Shown: positions 16,851 to 25,256, numbered from the stretch's first letter. The stretch: 32,731 bases of DNA from Saprospiraceae bacterium (GCA_020628645.1 JAHDES010000002.1:1-32731), one strand, 5' to 3'. Notes: generated by a model from the letters alone, not told the origin. A program made the numbers and translations.

Positions 16851-17981
16851 CTAACTTTGTATATCATTATAATACACCTGCTCCGTATATTCTGACCATT
16901 TGATAATATTTTTTCTAAAAGCAGTATACGACTCATAGACTTTTTTAGCAAAGGGGTCACTAGCTGTTAAATCACTAACAATTTCATTGGTATACGTACG
17001 TAATTGAGCAAGTATTTCGGGAGAAAATTTACGAAGTTCGACCTTAGAATCTGTTTCAATTTTGGATAGGAATTCAGCATTTCTAGCTTCAAATTCGGAG
17101 AGCATCCAAATATTCACACGCGCGGCGGCTGTTTCAATGATCGCTTGTAAATCAGCAGGGAGGGATGCTAATTTATCTTTATTGACAATCAATTCTAGTG
17201 CTGTACCACACTCATGCCAGCCAGGAGAATAGTAATACTTAGCGATTTTATGAAAACCCATTTTATAATCATGAAAAGGCCCGATCCATTCTGTTGCATC
17301 AATCACACCTCTTTCCAAATTGGTATAAATCTCTCCACCCGCAGAAAGAACGGCAGTTCCTCCTACTTTTTCTAATACTTTACCACCCAAACCGGGCATT
17401 CTCATTTTTAGACCTTTATAATCTTCAATCGAATTGATTTCTCGATTGTACCAGCCCCCCATTTGTACACCCGTATTACCAGCAGGATAGGGGACAAGAT
17501 TAAATTTCTCATACAGCTCGCGCCACAATTCTATTCCGCCGCCGCTATACATCCAAGCATTCACTTGTTGTGCATTCATACCAAAAGGAACAGAAGCAAA
17601 AAATTGAGCTGCTGCAGATTTACCTGCCCAATAGTAGGCGCATCCGTGTGCCAATTCTACGGTTCCGCTACTTACATTATCAAATGCTTCGAGAGGCGGA
17701 ACTAATTCACCTCCGCCATAGACTCGAATCTTCATTCTTCCACCTGACATTTGCTCCACCCACTCCGCAAAAAGATTACAACCTACACCAAGGATCGGAA
17801 AATTTGGGGGCCAAGTCGTGACCATTTTCCAACGGTAGCGTTTACCAGAGACACCAGATGCTTTTTTCTTGCGCTGCTCTTTCATCTCTTCTTCTGACTT
17901 GCATCCACTTAATAATGCAGTGCCTGCTAATCCTGCAATAGCTGTTTTTTTGAGAAAATCTTTACGGCTGAGTTTTTTCAT
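16851..17981 (-). CDS. TRAP-transporter-type solute-binding protein (DctP/TakP-like), lipoprotein or Tat substrate
   Basis: A 376-aa periplasmic-type receptor. The N-terminus SRKDFLKKTAIAGLAG (5-20) resembles a Tat signal with an RK variant, and a lipobox-like LLSGC puts Cys27 at a likely lipidation site. The mature part follows DctP-family receptors, notably the 2-oxoacid-binding TakP group (ATEWIGPFHDYKMGF, YYSPGWHECGTALEL). TRAP receptors normally work with DctQ/DctM permease subunits. Neither is encoded in this window, so it is an orphan here; the permease may be elsewhere or the receptor may have another partner. The ligand is inferred to be an organic acid. Confidence 0.88.
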   Translation of the reverse strand: MKKLSRKDFLKKTAIAGLAGTALLSGCKSEEEMKEQRKKKASGVSGKRYRWKMVTTWPPNFPILGVGCNLFAEWVEQMSGGRMKIRVYGGGELVPPLEAFDNVSSGTVELAHGCAYYWAGKSAAAQFFASVPFGMNAQQVNAWMYSGGGIELWRELYEKFNLVPYPAGNTGVQMGGWYNREINSIEDYKGLKMRMPGLGGKVLEKVGGTAVLSAGGEIYTNLERGVIDATEWIGPFHDYKMGFHKIAKYYYSPGWHECGTALELIVNKDKLASLPADLQAIIETAAARVNIWMLSEFEARNAEFLSKIETDSKVELRKFSPEILAQLRTYTNEIVSDLTASDPFAKKVYESYTAFRKNIIKWSEYTEQVYYNDIQS

Positions 17982-18042
17982 TTTGTAAATTGATTAGGTA
18001 GGATGTAAAAGTAAAGAATGAAAGTTTAACAGCACAATAAAA

Positions 18043-18078
18043 AAAGCAAGAAATGATACATTAACCATTTCCTGCTTT
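18043..18078 (-). terminator. Intrinsic terminator of the sigma/DUF4252 operon
   Basis: Arms 18043-18055 and 18066-18078 pair at 12 of 13 positions, the odd one becoming G-U on the minus-strand RNA. A T-rich run (from the A-run at 18038-18042) follows. It lies just after the last DUF4252 gene. Confidence 0.75.
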
Positions 18079-18129
18079 CTATTAAATCAACTAATCAATA
18101 TCGTATCAAAAAGAGCGAAGCAATTTAAC

Positions 18130-18648
18130 TTAAGCTCTATTATATTTTTTCTTAGAACTAATTTTTTCGAGGTGTTCACTCCCTTCTACATCAATTTCTA
18201 AGTTTTCCAAATGTTTCCAATCGATCCAACCTTCCAAACTGAGTAAAACGAAATTATCGACATCATCGACTACTAAAATGAGATTGGTGATTTTATTGCC
18301 TTCTTCGCGGATGAGAATATCCACTTTCGCACCATCATCTCTTACTTGGATGAGTTCTTCAAACTTATTGGTGCGTAGCGAGCGCAATAAAGCCAATTTA
18401 TCTGCTTTTTGTACATAATTAATGGAATCCATATTCATAATGCGCAATTTATGAATGGCATTTTTTACCGCTTTTGCATCTGAATCATCAGAATACTCAA
18501 TTGCAAGATTGAGTAGGAAGCCGTCTAAATCAATCATATCGACTTCCTTGAGATGCATGTATTTTTCATAAAACTTTTCGATTCCTTCACTTTGGGCATT
18601 TCCTAAAAATGGAATCATCATAACGAATGCAAACAAAATATTTTTCAT
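18130..18648 (-). CDS. DUF4252 protein, copy 3
   Basis: A 172-aa exported protein with a signal peptide (1-18, ending GNAQ) and a body matching the DUF4252 pattern: an N-terminal FY.KYM helix, a central R.LRIMN segment with LLRSLRTNKFEELIQVRDDGAKVDILI, and NLILVVDDVDNFVLLSLEGWID. The end, DVEGSEHLEKI, is shared with copy 1. Its function is unknown. It is the last gene of the sigma-factor block, followed by a terminator. Confidence 0.88.
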   Translation of the reverse strand: MKNILFAFVMMIPFLGNAQSEGIEKFYEKYMHLKEVDMIDLDGFLLNLAIEYSDDSDAKAVKNAIHKLRIMNMDSINYVQKADKLALLRSLRTNKFEELIQVRDDGAKVDILIREEGNKITNLILVVDDVDNFVLLSLEGWIDWKHLENLEIDVEGSEHLEKISSKKKYNRA

Positions 18649-18749
18649 AATTCAATTTTGACTAGACATACTTTTGGCTCTACTATTTATTACCAAATAG
18701 TCGTCTAAAAATTAACAATATGGGTTTTGGGTAAATTTAAGGATTTGAC

Positions 18750-19319
18750 TTACGCTTTGATGAGCTCTTCGTCTTGTCGGGTTGCTGGCGGTAAAATATC
18801 CATGTCCATGTCGAGGTCTTCATTCAGAAGATTGATGAGTTTATTGATGTCTTTCATTTTTAATTTGGTTTTCAAGCTTAGCATGACAAACTCATCTGGT
18901 TCGTTGACGAGGATAAAGAAATTTTTGAGTTTTTCTTTTTTCTCGCGCACCATAATTTGGACATTCATTTCACCGTCTCGTACTTGTAAAAGTGGATCAA
19001 AGGTATCTTTTACTTGTAGATTTCGGATCAATTTTACCCGATCTTTTTTCTGGGTAGGATTGCCTTCTTCGATGACTAGGATACGGACTTTTTGAATCTT
19101 TTTGGCTAGTTTAAGAGCCGCTTTTTCTTCTGGTTCATCTACTGCTAGTTTCCCAATTCCAGCCCCTATATCGATCAACCAACCAGGGATGGTAAAATTG
19201 ACGGTGTTTTTCTTTTTCTTGTATTTTTTATAAAACTTATTGATGCTTTTAGTCTGTGCTTGCGAAAAATTAGGGAATAAGAAGCACATGAATAGGAAAC
19301 AAATGATGGATGTTCTCAT
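18750..19319 (-). CDS. DUF4252 protein, copy 2
   Basis: A 189-aa exported protein with a signal peptide (ending FSQAQ at about 22) and a Lys-rich KFYKKYKKKK segment after it. Core motifs are shared with its two neighbours: VRILVIEEGN, LLQVRDGEMNVQIMVREKKEKL, FFILVNEPDEFVMLSLKTKL. It differs from them in a longer C-terminus (MDMDILPPATRQDEELIKA) lacking the GSEHLDKI end. Function unknown. A run of seven ATTTTC units lies 34-75 bases upstream of its start. Confidence 0.88.
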   Translation of the reverse strand: MRTSIICFLFMCFLFPNFSQAQTKSINKFYKKYKKKKNTVNFTIPGWLIDIGAGIGKLAVDEPEEKAALKLAKKIQKVRILVIEEGNPTQKKDRVKLIRNLQVKDTFDPLLQVRDGEMNVQIMVREKKEKLKNFFILVNEPDEFVMLSLKTKLKMKDINKLINLLNEDLDMDMDILPPATRQDEELIKA

Positions 19320-19352
19320 GATATAGATGGTTTAGACTGTTTTTTAATTTAG

Positions 19353-19394
19353 ATTTTCATTTTCATTTTCATTTTCATTTTCATTTTCATTTTC
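19353..19394. repeat. Hexanucleotide tandem repeat (ATTTTC)x7
   Basis: Seven exact copies of ATTTTC (GAAAAT on the coding strand of the flanking genes) fill most of the gap between two DUF4252 genes. They lie 8 bases after the stop of copy 1 and 33 bases before the start of copy 2. Such arrays change length by slippage; here that would alter spacing rather than reading frame. Confidence 0.95.
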
Positions 19395-19402
19395 AATGAA
19401 AA

Positions 19403-19936
19403 CTAATCCTCTTCTTGTTTGATCTTATCTAGATGTTCTGCTCCTTTGACATCAATCTGATTGGCAAGGCGAGAAATTTTATCTAAATCTATATTTCCAA
19501 CAAAACTAAGTAAGACGAAAGTGTCATCTCCACCCACTAAAAGTAGGAGTTCTTTTATCAATTGATCCGCATCTTCTTTTACCCAAAATCGAACATTTTC
19601 ATCTCCATCTCGAACCGTCATGAGTACTTCATAATCGCGAGTATCTATTTTACTGATGGCTTCTTTGTAAAACTCATAAGAGTTTTCTTCTGTGGTTAAA
19701 ACACGTAAACCTTTCAAATCTTCAATCATTTCCATGGCGATTCTTGCTTCGGGATCTTCTTCAATTTCATCAATATCCAATCGAGAAATCAAGGAGAACA
19801 TTTTTTGAGAAATGTAAACACTGGTAAAGCGTTCATCTTCTACATACTGATCAAAATAATTTGAAATAGCGTCTAATTGAGCTTGTGCTAAAAAACTGCT
19901 GCCGATAAAAAGGCAAATTAATGTGATATATTTCAT
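19403..19936 (-). CDS. DUF4252 protein, copy 1
   Basis: A 177-aa exported protein with a signal peptide (about 1-19, ending LAQAQ). The DUF4252 core is visible: a FDQYVED helix, GLRVLTTEEN, YEVLMTVRDGDENVRFWVKED, LLLLVGGDDTFVLLSFVGNIDLDKI and the end DVKGAEHLDKI. It is the DUF4252 gene nearest to the putative anti-sigma gene (111 bases downstream). The family is widespread in Bacteroidota, often beside an ECF sigma factor, but has no established biochemical role. Confidence 0.88.
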   Translation of the reverse strand: MKYITLICLFIGSSFLAQAQLDAISNYFDQYVEDERFTSVYISQKMFSLISRLDIDEIEEDPEARIAMEMIEDLKGLRVLTTEENSYEFYKEAISKIDTRDYEVLMTVRDGDENVRFWVKEDADQLIKELLLLVGGDDTFVLLSFVGNIDLDKISRLANQIDVKGAEHLDKIKQEED

Positions 19937-20047
19937 CTTAATTTTTTTTAATTTTTAAATAAATGGTTCTTTCTCAGTCAAATCATGTAGTCACGGGATT
20001 TATCTGGTAATCATATGCTTGTATTGTTCTAGAACTTTTTTCTGAGC

Positions 20048-20518
20048 TTATTTGCTGATAGTTTTTGGTAATCGTAGCTTGGCAATTCCTTCGTTGGCTT
20101 GTCGCGTTCCTTTTTTCATCTTTCCAGATACTAAAAGGAGCGCTGCTTTGGTTTTTTCGTAGGCTTCAATCGCTTCTCGTTTTTTCAGATCGTCAAAGTC
20201 ATTCCTTCCATCATAATAGTAGGTGAACATACTTATCACGATCAATACAGAGGCTGCAATTTTTAAAATAGGATTCCAATGACTAAGTCTTCTTACAGGT
20301 GTAGGTGCATCAATTTTTTGGAACAACTTTTTATCAAAATCATCGCTTAGTTCAAGCTGCGCATTTGTATCAAATTCTTGAAATAAGCCTTGATAAACAA
20401 GGTGTTCTTCCGCTATTTCAGTTTGATTGAAATAGTTTTTCAACTGTTGCTCTTCTTCGAGGGAAGTTTGTCCTTCCCAATATTTGTCGAGTAGATTATT
20501 TATGCTGTTGTAATCCAT
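20048..20518 (-). CDS. Putative anti-sigma factor (single-pass membrane protein)
   Basis: A 156-aa protein with a cytoplasmic N-terminal region of about 80 residues (NNLLDKYWEGQTSLEEEQQLKNYF), one TM helix at about 87-103 (ILKIAASVLIVISMFTYYY) and a short, basic C-terminal tail. The N-terminal pattern 'LL.KYW.G.TS..EE..LK.YF' is common in membrane proteins encoded directly after ECF sigma factors in Bacteroidota. No HCC zinc anti-sigma motif is visible. The gene overlaps the sigma gene by 23 bases, implying translational coupling. The anti-sigma role is inferred from topology and context. Confidence 0.8.
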   Translation of the reverse strand: MDYNSINNLLDKYWEGQTSLEEEQQLKNYFNQTEIAEEHLVYQGLFQEFDTNAQLELSDDFDKKLFQKIDAPTPVRRLSHWNPILKIAASVLIVISMFTYYYDGRNDFDDLKKREAIEAYEKTKAALLLVSGKMKKGTRQANEGIAKLRLPKTISK

Positions 20519-21017
20519 ACGATTGTGTATTTGCTAGTTGACTTTTTAATTGTTTTCTGGCTCTAAATAAATTTACTTTTACTTGATCTAATGATAACTC
20601 TAATTGGTCGGCTATTTCTTGATAACTCATGCCTTCCACTTCGCGCAAATGAATGATGTTTTGCTGATGTTGAGGCAGTTTTGCAATCAAGGTTTTAACT
20701 AAAGAAAGCGTATCATTGACTTCTGCTTGCTGATAAGGCGTCGCTGTAGCACTTGACAAGTGAAAAGCGCGTTGGATATTATCTGTTTTTTGGTGTTTGG
20801 AACGCATTTTATCTATTGCCAAATTTTTGGTCAGTCGCATACACCAAGCTTCGATATTTTCCACTTTTGCTAATTCTTGTCGTTTTGTCCAGACTTTAAG
20901 AAGAATCTCCTGTACCACATCTTCAGCTTCCAACTTGTTCTTTAACAAGTGCACTGCAAAGCGAAAGAGCTTATGCTTGATGGGTAAAATGGTGGTTTTA
21001 AATTCTTCTCTAGTCAT
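20496..21017 (-). CDS. ECF-type RNA polymerase sigma factor
   Basis: A 173-aa sigma-70-family protein with only regions 2 and 4. Region 2 includes LEAEDVVQEILLKVWTKR and ENIEAWCMRLTKNLAIDKMRS. Region 4 includes LPQHQQNIIHLREVEGMSYQEIADQL and the recognition helix LDQVKVNLFRARKQL. It is the first gene of a five-gene minus-strand block (sigma, putative anti-sigma, three DUF4252 proteins). ECF factors commonly drive their own operon, so the DUF4252 genes are the likely regulon core, by inference. The stimulus is unknown. Confidence 0.95.
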   Translation of the reverse strand: MTREEFKTTILPIKHKLFRFAVHLLKNKLEAEDVVQEILLKVWTKRQELAKVENIEAWCMRLTKNLAIDKMRSKHQKTDNIQRAFHLSSATATPYQQAEVNDTLSLVKTLIAKLPQHQQNIIHLREVEGMSYQEIADQLELSLDQVKVNLFRARKQLKSQLANTQSYGLQQHK

Positions 21018-21447
21018 TCGAGCGATTCTAATTAAAAATGAATTGGAACACTTATCAAAGTGCTTTTTTTCATTTTTAGTTACATTTTAATTTTCAAAGT
21101 GTGTGTCTTATCAGAAGTAATTTCGAAAGGGAGACGACTCAACTTTTAGAAAGTTACAGCGATTTTAAAAAAAAGTGAAAATTATTTTAAAAAGGTATGA
21201 TTTTAGAAGCTGTTTGAATTTAACACTTTCTATCTATGATGTCCCTTTTTCCATCACTCTTTGTTATTAAAATAGTTATTTAGCTGGGCTAAACGCCTAT
21301 TTCAATGCCTCGATTGTTGAAAAAATGACCTATCATATTTTAAAAAAGCTAAACTCAAACAGCTTCTTGAGATTTGAACAAGAGAAGATATGGACGAAAA
21401 ATAAGCATTCAACATAAATGGTATTGCTGAATTACTAAGTCAACTAA
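21018..21447. other. Intergenic region (430 bp) between sigma factor and photolyase genes
   Basis: No gene is credible in this interval. It carries the upstream region of the sigma gene, with a small CACTT/AAGTG hairpin near 21050-21062, and from 21205 a palindromic repeat element described separately. No clear terminator was found for the photolyase gene that ends at 21448. Confidence 0.6.
21205..21367. mobile_element. Palindromic MITE-like element (163 bp) with 18-bp terminal inverted repeats
   Basis: Ends 21205-21222 (AGAAGCTGTTTGAATTTA) and 21350-21367 are reverse complements at 17 of 18 positions. At the centre, 21270-21302 is a symmetric stem AAATAG-nnn-TTTAGC-nnn-GCTAAA-nnn-CTATTT. 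The sequences between are also loosely complementary (TATGAT..GTC..TTTTTC on the left against the reverse complement of the right), so the whole element can fold as one hairpin. It has no coding capacity. No exact target-site duplication was found. A non-autonomous insertion or a structured RNA would both fit. Confidence 0.6.
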
Positions 21448-22887
21448 TCACCGAACCCACTTCTGCGTATTTATCATGGCTTTGGGATAATGCGCCCCAA
21501 TTTTAACATGAAATTCATCTTGTTCTGCAAAGGAAAGTGTATCTGGACGATGTACTTTTTGGGTAGGTAATTCAGTGAGTTCAGGAAGCCATAATTTTAC
21601 ATAATCACCTTGAGGATCGTATCGTTTGGCTTGTTTTAGAATATTAAAATAGCGATTTTCACGTGGATCAGAACCTACTCCAGCTACATAATTCCAATTG
21701 CCATAATTACTACAAGGATCATAATCAATCAAAAGCGATTCAAAATATTCGGCTCCCATTTGCCAATTCACATGTAAATCCTTGACTAGAAAACTCGCTA
21801 CATTTTGACGTCCACGATTGGACATAAAGCCCGTTTCTGCCAATTCTCGCATATTCGCATCAATAAACGGCACCCCTGTTCGTCCTGCTGTCCACAATTC
21901 TAATAAACGAAAATCATCACGCAATTCAGCATCATGTTTTTGGACTGTACCTCCTTTTTGGAAAATATGATTGCCGTGTTTTTTACCCATCAAACGGAAG
22001 AAATCTCGCCAAAGCAATTCAAAAAAGAGCCAATAGGTCGATTTATTTGCGCCTCGTTCTGCCTCATATTTTTTGAGTTCATGATAGATTGTTTTGGGAG
22101 ATAAACAGCCTTGTGCAAGCCAAGGAGAGAATTTAGAAGAATAATCTCCTCCCATCAATCCATTTCGAGTTTCTTTGTATTGTTTGATATGATTGGATTC
22201 CCAAAGGTAATATTGTAAGCGATTTAAGCCTTCTGTTTCACCGCCTTTGAAAGGCAAAACAGATCGTTCATCATATTCAAACTCTTCATGTCCGAAATCG
22301 GCTAAGGTTGGAAGATCCCCTAGGGAAATTTCAATAGTAGGTTGACCCAATTCACTTGCTTTTGGAATGGGTAAAGGCTCACGGACTTGAACAAAACGTT
22401 CAACTTCTTTACGAAAATGAGTGAAAATATCTGGTGTATGACTTACAGGAAAGGGAAGATCTTGGGTATAATACAACATTTTTCCTCTGGAGTAGCGCAC
22501 TTCTTGACCGACTTCCCATAATTTTCGTTCCAAAGCATCTTGTACATCGACTTCTTCTTGTGTACGTTCGCGATTGCAAAAAACCCAACTTGTTTTACTT
22601 AATCGAGCAATTTTGAAGATTTCTTCTTCGGGTTTTCCCACTCGTATGATGAGATCACTACCAAGTTCTTTGAGATTATTGCGTAAATCTCGTACACTTT
22701 CAATAATAAATTTTGCTCGATAGCGTTCTGTTTTTTTGAAACCAAAACGAGTTGTCTCTTTAAAGACGCGTTCATCAAATACATAGATCGGAATGACCTC
22801 ATCTCCATGTTTGATAGCATCCGTTAGTGCTTCATTATCACTTAAACGAAGATCTTGTCGAAACCAAACTATAACCCGTTTAGACAT
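21448..22887 (-). CDS. DASH-type cryptochrome / photolyase-family flavoprotein
   Basis: A 479-aa member of the cryptochrome/photolyase family. The N-terminal alpha/beta domain (WFRQDLRLSDNEAL, 8-21) binds the antenna cofactor. The C-terminal helical FAD domain contains ELLWRDFFRL, TGVPFIDANMREL, MSNRGRQNVASFLVKDL and GNWNYVAGVGSDPREN (396-411), the last typical of Cry-DASH proteins. These repair UV-induced pyrimidine dimers (often in single-stranded DNA) using blue light, and some act as light sensors. Length fits the family. It is monocistronic; the start at 22887 yields the expected MSKRVIVWFRQDLR. Confidence 0.95.
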   Translation of the reverse strand: MSKRVIVWFRQDLRLSDNEALTDAIKHGDEVIPIYVFDERVFKETTRFGFKKTERYRAKFIIESVRDLRNNLKELGSDLIIRVGKPEEEIFKIARLSKTSWVFCNRERTQEEVDVQDALERKLWEVGQEVRYSRGKMLYYTQDLPFPVSHTPDIFTHFRKEVERFVQVREPLPIPKASELGQPTIEISLGDLPTLADFGHEEFEYDERSVLPFKGGETEGLNRLQYYLWESNHIKQYKETRNGLMGGDYSSKFSPWLAQGCLSPKTIYHELKKYEAERGANKSTYWLFFELLWRDFFRLMGKKHGNHIFQKGGTVQKHDAELRDDFRLLELWTAGRTGVPFIDANMRELAETGFMSNRGRQNVASFLVKDLHVNWQMGAEYFESLLIDYDPCSNYGNWNYVAGVGSDPRENRYFNILKQAKRYDPQGDYVKLWLPELTELPTQKVHRPDTLSFAEQDEFHVKIGAHYPKAMINTQKWVR

Positions 22888-23047
22888 AAGTCGGAATTGA
22901 ATTGATGTTTTAGCTACTTATTAAATACAGAAAAAATGAATTTGTTTAAAATCATTCCTTCTTTATTGAGACGATTTGAGTAAATATAAGATAGGAAGTT
23001 GAGAAAAAGGAAATTTAGGATAAGAATTGAAAGAAGGAGAACAAAAA

Positions 23048-23085
23048 AAGGTTCATTAAAAGTATAATTACCTTTAACGAACCTT
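23048..23085 (-). terminator. Intrinsic terminator of the thioredoxin-like lipoprotein gene
   Basis: Arms 23048-23062 and 23071-23085 (15 bases each) pair fully on the minus-strand RNA with two G-U wobbles. A run of seven T follows (23043-23049 on the complementary strand). Confidence 0.8.
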
Positions 23086-23107
23086 GAAAATGACTTTTGA
23101 GAAATTA

Positions 23108-23686
23108 TTAAAGCATAGATTGAATTAATTGATTTAATTCATCTTTTGCTAGTACTTTATTTACCATCAAATCCGTGCCATTTTTCTCATTTTTGAAAAA
23201 AAGTGTAGGAATTTCACCTGTCCAATCTTCATGAATGCCATCAAACCAGTTTTCTTCCTCTTCTAAATCAAGTTGATACGTTAATCCATGTATATTTTTT
23301 TCTCGTAGATAAGAATTGACTCTTGCTTTTTGATTTTTTGGGTCTAAATTTATAGCTACCAAACGATATTGATTTGGATCAAGTCCACTACAAATGGTAC
23401 TTAAATTTTCTAATTCTGTTTGACAAACTTTACAATCCATTTTCCAAAAACTAAAAATATGTAGTTTATCGACGGCAGCATCAAACATTTGTTCTACATC
23501 TTCAATGTCTACCAATTCCACTTCTTTTCCCTTGGCTTGTGCCATTTTTTTACGATCATCATCTGATAGTCCAGAGTTGGGTAAGGCATCTGAGTGGGGG
23601 AGAGCTGCATTATGATTGGAAGATTGAGTGGAATCACCACAAGCAAATATGAAAACAAAACTAAAGAAGTAAAAGTATTTGGACAT
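23108..23686 (-). CDS. Thioredoxin-fold lipoprotein (TlpA/redoxin-like)
   Basis: A 192-aa protein with a lipoprotein signal (IFAC, Cys16), a low-complexity Ser/Asn/Asp linker (18-60) and a thioredoxin-like domain from about 60. The redox site is CKVC (Cys85-Cys88) after FSFWKMD, a TlpA-style context. A cis-Pro element IPTLFF follows later. Membrane-anchored periplasmic thiol-disulfide exchange, for example reducing cytochrome c or other envelope proteins, is the family role; the partner is unknown. It is monocistronic, with a short palindrome (GTCGAAT/ATTCGAC at 23713-23728) upstream of its start. Confidence 0.88.
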   Translation of the reverse strand: MSKYFYFFSFVFIFACGDSTQSSNHNAALPHSDALPNSGLSDDDRKKMAQAKGKEVELVDIEDVEQMFDAAVDKLHIFSFWKMDCKVCQTELENLSTICSGLDPNQYRLVAINLDPKNQKARVNSYLREKNIHGLTYQLDLEEEENWFDGIHEDWTGEIPTLFFKNEKNGTDLMVNKVLAKDELNQLIQSML

Positions 23687-23712
23687 AAAGAATGAAATTT
23701 ATCAATAAAAGA

Positions 23713-23728
23713 GTCGAATGAATTCGAC
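23713..23728. promoter_or_regulatory. Short inverted repeat upstream of the thioredoxin-like gene
   Basis: GTCGAAT (23713-23719) and ATTCGAC (23722-23728) are perfect complements with a 2-base spacer, 27 bases before the minus-strand start. It may be an operator. No regulator is assigned. Confidence 0.3.
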
Positions 23729-23798
23729 AATCCTAGTTATAATTTAAATTTTGTGCTTACAAATTTATGGATCATCGAATTTAATACACAAGAATAGC

Positions 23799-23806
23799 TA
23801 TCTTTG
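23799..23806 (+). promoter_or_regulatory. Bacteroidota-type -7 promoter box for rimO
   Basis: TATCTTTG matches TAnnTTTG perfectly and lies 17 bases before the GTG start of rimO. No exact TTTG box is present at the expected -33 distance. Confidence 0.55.
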
Positions 23807-23823
23807 CGGACAAATTACATACC

Positions 23824-25146
23824 GTGAAGACGAAAACTTTAAAACAAGACAAAGTAAATGTCATTACTCTAGGCTGTTCCAAGAATTTGGTGGACAGCGA
23901 AAACCTCATTACACAATTGCGTGGCAATGACTATGAGGTCGTACATGATACCGAGGAAGATGATGCGAATATAGTGATCGTCAATACTTGTGGGTTTATT
24001 GATTTGGCAAAAGAAGAATCGGTCAATACCATTTTGCACTATGCAGATGTAAAAGCGAAAGGGGAGATTGATAAACTGTATGTTACGGGTTGTTTATCGC
24101 AACGCTATAAAGATGATTTAGAACAAGAAATTCCTGAAGTAGATGCTTATTTCGGTACTTTAGAATTGCCAGGTTTATTAGCGAAATTAAATGCCGATTA
24201 TAAACATGAATTAATTGGCGAACGAATTACAACCACACCACAACATTATGCCTATTTGAAAATTTCAGAAGGTTGTAATCGTACCTGTTCGTTCTGTGCC
24301 ATTCCTTTGATGCGAGGGAAACATATTTCTCGTCCTATTGAAGAATTGGTTAAAGAAGCACAGAATCTTGCCAGAATGGGCGTGAAAGAATTGATGTTGA
24401 TTGCACAAGAGTTGACCTATTATGGTTTAGATTTATATAAGAAAAGGGAACTGCCCAAATTATTACATGCGCTGGCTGATGTAGAAGGTATCGAATGGAT
24501 TCGGTTGCATTATGCGTATCCTAGTAAATTTCCTACTGAAATTTTTGATGTGATGGCAGAACGAAAAGAAATCTGTAACTATTTAGATATTCCTTTACAA
24601 CATGCTTCTGATTCAGTTTTAGCTCGTATGCGACGACAAATTACACAAGCTGAAACAAGAGAATTGATCCGAATTGCTCGCGAAAAAGTACCTAATATTA
24701 CGATTCGAACAACCTTATTGGTGGGATATCCTGGCGAAACGGAAGCAGAATTTCAAGATTTATGCGATTTTGTTGAAGATATGCGTTTTGAGCGAGTCGG
24801 TGTTTTTCAATATTCTCACGAAGAAAATACCATTGCATATGATGTAGAAGATGATATAGTGGCAGAAACGAAACAAGCTCGTGCCAATCGAATCATGGAA
24901 ATTCAACAAACTATCTCAGGAGAGTTGAATGCTGCGAAGGTGGGAACGATTCAAAAAGTCTTATTTGATCGAAAAGAAGGTGGTTTTTTTGTAGGTCGCA
25001 CAGAAGGCGATTCGCCAGAAGTTGATAATGAAGTGATGTTGGATGCAAAAGAAAATTATGTTCGAATCGGTGATTTTGCGATAGTTGAAATTACGGATGC
25101 CACAGAATATGATTTGTATGGAAAATTAATTATAGAAAATAGTTAA
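23824..25146 (+). CDS. rimO: Ribosomal protein uS12 methylthiotransferase RimO
   Basis: A 440-aa radical-SAM methylthiotransferase that adds a methylthio group to the conserved aspartate of ribosomal protein S12. The N-terminal UPF0004 domain provides Cys18 (TLGCSKN), Cys56 (VNTCGF) and Cys90 (VTGCLSQ) for the auxiliary iron-sulfur cluster. The radical-SAM motif is Cys151-x3-Cys155-x2-Cys158 (GCNRTCSFCAIP). A C-terminal TRAM domain covers the last 65 or so residues. The SFCAIPLMRGKHISRP stretch and LGCSKNLVDSE separate RimO from MiaB. The start codon is GTG at 23824; no better in-frame ATG precedes the first cysteine motif, and a -7 promoter box sits just upstream. Confidence 0.96.
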   Translation: MKTKTLKQDKVNVITLGCSKNLVDSENLITQLRGNDYEVVHDTEEDDANIVIVNTCGFIDLAKEESVNTILHYADVKAKGEIDKLYVTGCLSQRYKDDLEQEIPEVDAYFGTLELPGLLAKLNADYKHELIGERITTTPQHYAYLKISEGCNRTCSFCAIPLMRGKHISRPIEELVKEAQNLARMGVKELMLIAQELTYYGLDLYKKRELPKLLHALADVEGIEWIRLHYAYPSKFPTEIFDVMAERKEICNYLDIPLQHASDSVLARMRRQITQAETRELIRIAREKVPNITIRTTLLVGYPGETEAEFQDLCDFVEDMRFERVGVFQYSHEENTIAYDVEDDIVAETKQARANRIMEIQQTISGELNAAKVGTIQKVLFDRKEGGFFVGRTEGDSPEVDNEVMLDAKENYVRIGDFAIVEITDATEYDLYGKLIIENS

Positions 25147-25256
25147 ATCTTAAAAACCAATCAGTATAAATTCCGTAAACCTATAAAACTAGCTAAATAT
25201 ACAACTGCTAACTCACGCTTAGCGTTTAATATATTAAATTAAAATTCTCTTTGAAC

